NCBI RefSeq assembly: GCF_026914265.1
Contig: NC_069131.1
Coordinates: 11,610,001 to 11,674,000, forward strand
Source of the DNA: Mya arenaria
Lineage: Eukaryota > Mollusca > Bivalvia > Myida > Myidae
Direction: 5' to 3'
Length of the DNA: 64,000 bases
The position numbers and the translations under genes are program-made. Of this stretch, positions 59,401-64,000 are shown piece after piece (position 1 is the first letter of the stretch; each line of letters starts with the position of its first letter). A model generated the notes under the pieces. The model saw only the letters and a program-made list of their open reading frames with translations, was not told the DNA's origin and did not search any database.

Positions 59401-59816
59401 ATTTCTAACCACTTGCAAATGAATGTATTATTATAGTGCTGGAACACTACTGGGAGCTTAATCCATTTAATATGGTAATAGCCTTAAATTTAAGTGCTCA
59501 ATGACCCGATACAGACATTACATGCAAACGAATGAATCATGCAGGAGTTTGCTAGCCCTTACACGATAAAGTCATTTAAAGACAGCCATCTGACATAGAT
59601 TGCCTTAGCAAGGTTTAAAACTATGTCTTCATATATTCTCATAATAAAGGTATCATTGTACAAACAAGCAGAAAATAGAATAAAACAGTTAAAAATTAAA
59701 AAAATACAGCAATTAAAACACGCAAAACGTTTTTCTATGCGTTTTGTTCATCAAAATTGACATTAATCATTTTAAAAAACGTTATGCTGTAAAAGTCTAA
59801 TTTTGTGCATACAAAT
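56431..59816. other. Long AT-rich interval, no confirmed gene
   Basis: A 39-codon ORF at 57,732-57,851 begins MGDEGENNFKRLINDLRNNY in fair start context but has no supporting structure. CTTAACTCGCCAAATACG-like phrases recur at about 57,411 and 57,469. Nothing else is recognised. Confidence 0.4.
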
Positions 59817-61101
59817 TTATTTTGTTCTCATGTACCGAACTATCATAAAGACAATGACAAACAAGGCACTTGAACGTCTTGCAGGCATAGAAGCATCAGA
59901 TGTTGTGCCAGCCAAGCAATCGCAATAGTTGGAAACCGACCTAACAGCTCTTGTAGGAATATTGCTTGTCACGACGGCAAACGCTTTCATGTCGTTCCAA
60001 ACAATTCCCGACTCATTTACTCCTTCTTTCTTGTTTTTTATGCCAGTTGCATCCGTGAAATATTCTGTAACATAGAATTCACTTTTCGATTGTAGTAGAA
60101 TTTCTTTTTCCCCGCTGTATGTTGAATAATTGCGAATATTTGCCCCGCGTCGAGCATCAACAATCTGGAAAAATATTTTGTCTTTATTTAGAAAATTGTT
60201 TGACGCGCGTGCCTCCAATGACGTACTCCAGAAATCATCAACTATAATTGTGGATCCCTTTTTGATATTGTTGCAGAAACAAGACCTGTAAAGCAGATCC
60301 CATGTGTCAAGGCCTATCATTTCCAACCCTTGATTAAGCAAGCTTTCTGTGTCTAGCCAAATGTTTTCACTAGTTTTTGCTCGAAGTTTTGTATTCAGTG
60401 CCCTATAAAATGGCCAAACGTTGGTGTTATCGTTGTATTGGTAGCACTCTTGTGTGTACACGTTGATCAGAGTTATTGCCATGCTCTTATTTTCGTCACC
60501 TTTATACTGGTTTGCCTTTAACGTAGCTGTGCTCCAACATATATTGTTTTCGTTGTTGAAATGTTTCCTTAACAAGGTTTTAACCTCATCAGCGTAGGAA
60601 CTCCCTAAAGAGAAACAAACTTACGGTGTTTATTATAATACATTTATTAAGTTGAGCATATCGTAAAGAACTCGATAAGAGTTGGATTGTAAGATGAAGG
60701 TGTAAGAGGTTAATACAAAATACATCCACTACTCTATAGACCACAATGAATTGAACATACGAATTAAAATTGCCGACCAGCTTCTACACCACATTCGATT
60801 TAATTTCATATTTATCTGGTATTTTTTTATATTCAATTAGTTATGACAGATTTTTTAAGTAATCAATAAACAATCAAAATCATTTGTTGAGATATTCCCG
60901 CATACAAAATAAATAAAACGTAAAAATTATCATAAAAACGTAAGAGTGTTCAATTATTTACCGGTAAAAAGCAAACTGATGATATTTTTAAAAAATAAAA
61001 ATTATTTCTTTTAAAACATATATGTAGAAGAATTTACCTTTAGCAATGTTAACACTGCAAATAAAAATCCCAAACAACCGTAACAAAAATTTCACCTGCA
61101 T
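59817..61101 (-). CDS. Ecto-ADP-ribosyltransferase, ARTC-like (copy B, intact, 283 aa)
   Basis: Two exons: 61,101-61,038 (signal peptide MQVKFLLRLFGIFICSVNIA, phase 1, donor AAAG|GTAAAT) and 60,604-59,817 (acceptor TCTCTTTAG). They join in frame to 852 nt. Catalytic elements match the R-S-ExE class: YR with Arg128, FWSTS with Ser148, and EKE with Glu187 and Glu189. Enzymes of this class transfer ADP-ribose from NAD+ to arginine on extracellular or secretory-pathway proteins. A C-terminal hydrophobic run (ALFVIVFMIV) followed by basic residues suggests GPI anchoring or a tail anchor. Paralogues A (41,687-43,144) and C (52,745-53,860) are broken, so this is the family's working copy here. The target protein is unknown, and a link to the nearby IgSF receptor is speculation. 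Confidence 0.85.
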
Positions 61102-62030
61102 GGTCGGTATTTGTGCACGTTCTGATAATTGTCCTTGTTTTCAGGTGTATGTATTCCAATTATATTTTTATGAGTTTTACTGTTCAGTTCATAAATAAGA
61201 AGTTTTCGATATAATCGTTTATGTATTCAACTAAGACTTAAGTAGGTAAGGTAGGTAAGGGGATCCAGTTTAAAGGTGTTTGTTTATTATTTTGACGAAT
61301 TTAATTTAATAGTACGCGTCTTTTTGTTTTTCTTTAAGGCAGAACAATGAAACAATCAAAGGATTGCAAAGACAGTTTGTCTCCTCTTTTTACTTCGAAA
61401 AAGCAAAAGAAGATTGGTTCAACCAGCATTTATTGCAGAAAATATTGAACAAAGTAAATAAGCGTTTAAGCTACAGAAATGCATAACATAATTACAAAAT
61501 AAGGAGTGGTGAAATGCATATACAGTGAGTAAATCACAGAATTGAGAATGAACCATGATTGGTTTTACTAAGTCTCTCTTCTGAACAAAGAAGGTTGACA
61601 AAACGAAAAGTAGCAATACATTGCTCGAAATAATGACAAAGAGTGCAACACATATTTAGTTGACTTATTTTCCTATTGTTACACAATAGTTGTAGTGATA
61701 TCGAATATTATTTCAAAGAATGTTAATCGGAATAAGTACGTCAGAAATAATATTGCTCATCCGGTTATTGTCGTTTCAGATAATGGGTCAATTTACACTT
61801 GCTAATTCAACAATTACAATGTTACAATGAGTTTGTTATTGTTTTTAAGCTTTGTCCGACACTATGGATGCATTATGGCTTGACCCCGCCATGACGCCAT
61901 CACGACGTTTTGCTACTGAGCTTTTGTCTGTAGTTGTTCACATAAGTATTGAGATTTAGTGTTTTAGCATCTAAGTTTTATCTCAGACTTGAGTAAAGAT
62001 AATGAAATGTAATGCTCATACTTATGTAAA
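61102..62030. other. Upstream region of ART copy B, no other gene
   Basis: The first ~40 bp resemble the 5' flank of copy A (GTCGGTATTTGTGCACGTTCTGA against GTCGATTTTTGTGCATGTTTTGA in plus orientation), so they probably belong to the 5'UTR. Promoter elements are not recognised. Confidence 0.5.
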
Positions 62031-62670
62031 AAAATACAGAAACAAGCTCAGTAGCAAAAGGTTTAAACAAGAAACATGGAAGAACAGCAAAAAACTCCAC
62101 AAACAACATAGTGCATACATCTATATATAAATTATAACTAGGTATGTTTATCAAAGATTGTTAGGTACCGCCTTGGAACGGTCAGTTTACTGCGGGTTTA
62201 AACCTGTTTACGTGCACAAAACTCACTCTTATCCCAAAAATCTTAAATAAAAAAAAACGTAAAAGGTAAATCTTATCACAGTATGCATCAACTTGAGGAA
62301 ACTTAATAATAAAACAAATAATAATAAACTTATAGGTAAACCTAAAGTACTTCAATGATTAGAGATCCCAACTCTATCTGCAGACTGAGGAATACAATTA
62401 AGAGCACCTAATGCAAAAACTTTTCAATGATACGATGCAATCATTGTTTGAAACTATGCACATTACACACAGTCTGCCTTATAAACTAAAAGGTTTAAAA
62501 CTGTGTGATCATAGAGTTTAATAATAAAAATCATCATTGTACTAAAACTTGGAACAAATAAAGAAAACATTATTAAAATTAAAGCGACATATATAAGCTA
62601 AAACAAATTTCCAAATGATTACTTATGTAAAATATTTGAAGAAAATGACGTCACATGCCAAAACATCTGT
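62031..62670 (+). repeat. Third partial copy of duplicon sequence
   Basis: 62,140-62,670 matches 8,085-8,610 and 40,378-40,895, for example GATTGTTAGGTACCGCC and GAAAATGACGTCACATGCC. 62,031-62,110 matches the CTACAGAAACAAG repeat. The intervening ~450 bp of the duplicon are missing. It is more diverged than the two main copies. Confidence 0.8.
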
Positions 62671-63190
62671 GTTTTGTGCGTTTTCACGTTTTCAGGAGAT
62701 CGTGCTGTGCACATATCTATTGATATTAAGAAAGTTTTCATAAACGTAGGCTCTATAGTTCAACTTAATGCTGATACCATTGACTAGATCTCGCATTTTG
62801 AACAGAACAGTAATGGAAATGAATCACGTAAATAATTGAAAAGGAAGTATAAACTATCAAGTTTCTGAAACCTTTTAATGTTCTGGTATTAAGTAATTTA
62901 GTGTATGTACTGTATTTTGTGAAGGTTGGCAATTAGTTTGGCCTTTATTTTACAAGCATACTCAAATAAGCAACAGTGTATAATTGACAAAGCATGAAGA
63001 AACACTTGTTTCAATTAGTCTTAGATAACATGATAATAAGTAACTCATTAGATAGCCTTGCAATTAAAATATTTTAGTAAGCATTCCATTTGTAAGTCGC
63101 TTTTTGCATTATCAATTCTTTACATGAAAATATTTTAAGACCTGCCATTGACAAGCACCAATGGAAAGGGACAAGCCAAAAGGCCCTAAG
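62671..63190. other. Intergenic, no gene seen
   Basis: AT-rich with no recognised structure. Confidence 0.45.
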
Positions 63191-63194
63191 GGCC

Positions 63195-63364
63195 CGTTTT
63201 GTTTAAGCTTTATACGAACTGGACCAAAAATCTACGATTACTCCGTACGAATTGGCCTATGAAGATTTCTGCGACCGTTTCATTTAAGCTTTGTACGAAC
63301 TGGATCCGAAATCTACGATAACTTCGTACAAACTTGCCTACGAAGATTTTTGCTACCGTTTCAT
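63195..63364 (+). repeat. Tandem duplication of an 81-bp unit
   Basis: Two units begin at 63,195 and 63,276 (CGTTT..TTTAAGCTTTRTACGAACTGGA), with the start of a third at 63,357. The period is exactly 81 bp, divisible by three, but the frames contain stops. Confidence 0.85.
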
Positions 63365-63544
63365 AAACACTGCGAACGAATGCTTCAGACGAAATAATTC
63401 ATCAAAAGGAGGAGGAAACAGATGAAAATGTAAACAAGCGGATAATGTAAGTATACTCAAACGTATTTGTATGGTAGAATCTGCATTGCTATTAATAAAA
63501 ACAAAGTAGATTCTACTATTTATTCTTATAAGTATATTGGGTAC

Positions 63545-63600
63545 GTCACACCTAGCCGCCACGTCACACCAAGCCGCCACGTCACACCTAGCAGCATTGC
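63545..63600 (+). repeat. Three copies of an 18-bp repeat
   Basis: CGTCACACCTAGCCGCCA is repeated three times with minor changes. On the minus strand it lies in an open frame reading CDVAAR-like hexapeptides. Confidence 0.85.
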
Positions 63601-63834
63601 CACTGCAATTGCACGTCGTTGTTAAATTTCCTAGAGCGCCGTGAGATCGCAGAACAAAAATGATATTTCTCATGAAGATGGCGAAGTTACAGTGTTATCA
63701 CGGGGACCATGGCATTTCTAGGGTGCTCCATGGCGTTCCGTAGGTGCTTCCACTGTACTTGTCACGGTGCGCGTTCTTTATGTGCACTGCACTTTCACGG
63801 CGCTCACACTTGCTCTCGAACAGTTCAGACCATG

Positions 63835-63999
63835 CTACAATCGTCTGCCTTTGTTCAGCCATGGTCGAGCCCAATGCCTCCTACGTCTTGGGGCCCTTCT
63901 CCGTCGTCGTCTCAGAATGAGATCCACAGCGACTGTATTCTCCTGGATCTGCTCGACTTGCATATAGGCAAGCAGAAGCCCTGCTTGCTGTTGCACATC
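63835..63999 (-). pseudogene. Possible Harbinger-type transposase N-terminus, cut by the window edge
   Basis: The frame is open from the window end to a TAG at 63,837-63,835. It contains an arginine-rich run followed by HWARPWLNKGRRL. HARBI1-like proteins of invertebrates often begin with an arginine-rich stretch followed by a WxRPWL-type motif, which is the basis of this call. The stop directly after it suggests decay. The alternative is an unrelated basic protein. Confidence 0.35.
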
Positions 64000-64000
64000 A

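Overview
The window looks like AT-rich nuclear DNA of an invertebrate, most likely a bivalve mollusc. This is inferred from the intron-exon structure, the dense inverted-repeat elements, a Ngaro-type tyrosine-recombinase retrotransposon with an SGNH-hydrolase ORF, PIF/Harbinger remains, ecto-ADP-ribosyltransferase (ART) copies and a receptor with Ig-like domains. The species cannot be fixed from the sequence.

Layout. (1) About 470-12,480 and 30,308-45,660 are two direct copies of one large duplicon. Copy 2 carries an ART gene (41,687-43,144, minus strand) with one frame-breaking extra base. Copy 1 has lost that gene: 9,361-11,383 holds other sequence in its place. Copy 2 alone carries a 2,653-bp Harbinger-like element. 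(2) Between the two copies lies a second duplicated block holding an immunoglobulin-superfamily (IgSF) receptor. The downstream member (22,415-27,813, plus strand) can be assembled into nine exons with consistent phases, coding for 459 aa: signal peptide, three Ig-like domains, a membrane helix and a tail with three tyrosine motifs of ITIM/ITSM type. The upstream member (13,562-16,878) is a pseudogene that keeps the signal exon and a frameshifted first Ig exon joined directly to the ancestral stop and 3'UTR. Its intron 1 has been filled by about 39 tandem copies of a ~69-bp tRNA-Glu-like unit; the intact gene has one such unit at the same place. (3) About 46.6-51.7 kb is a decayed Ngaro retrotransposon (gag, RT, RNase H, tyrosine recombinase, SGNH hydrolase). 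(4) About 52.7-53.9 kb is an inverted relic of the ART gene. (5) An intact two-exon ART gene of 283 aa lies at 59,817-61,101 (minus). (6) The right end holds a third partial copy of duplicon sequence (62.1-62.7 kb), small tandem repeats, and what looks like the start of another Harbinger-type transposase running off the window.

Function. The likely working host genes are the IgSF receptor and the 59.8-61.1 kb ART. Both should act at the cell surface. The receptor tail predicts SH2-domain partners (phosphatases or adaptors), and the ART keeps the R-S-ExE residues of arginine-specific ecto-ADP-ribosyltransferases. A functional link between them is not shown; they share only a neighbourhood of repeated duplication. 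Everything else I could recognise is mobile-element or duplication-derived.
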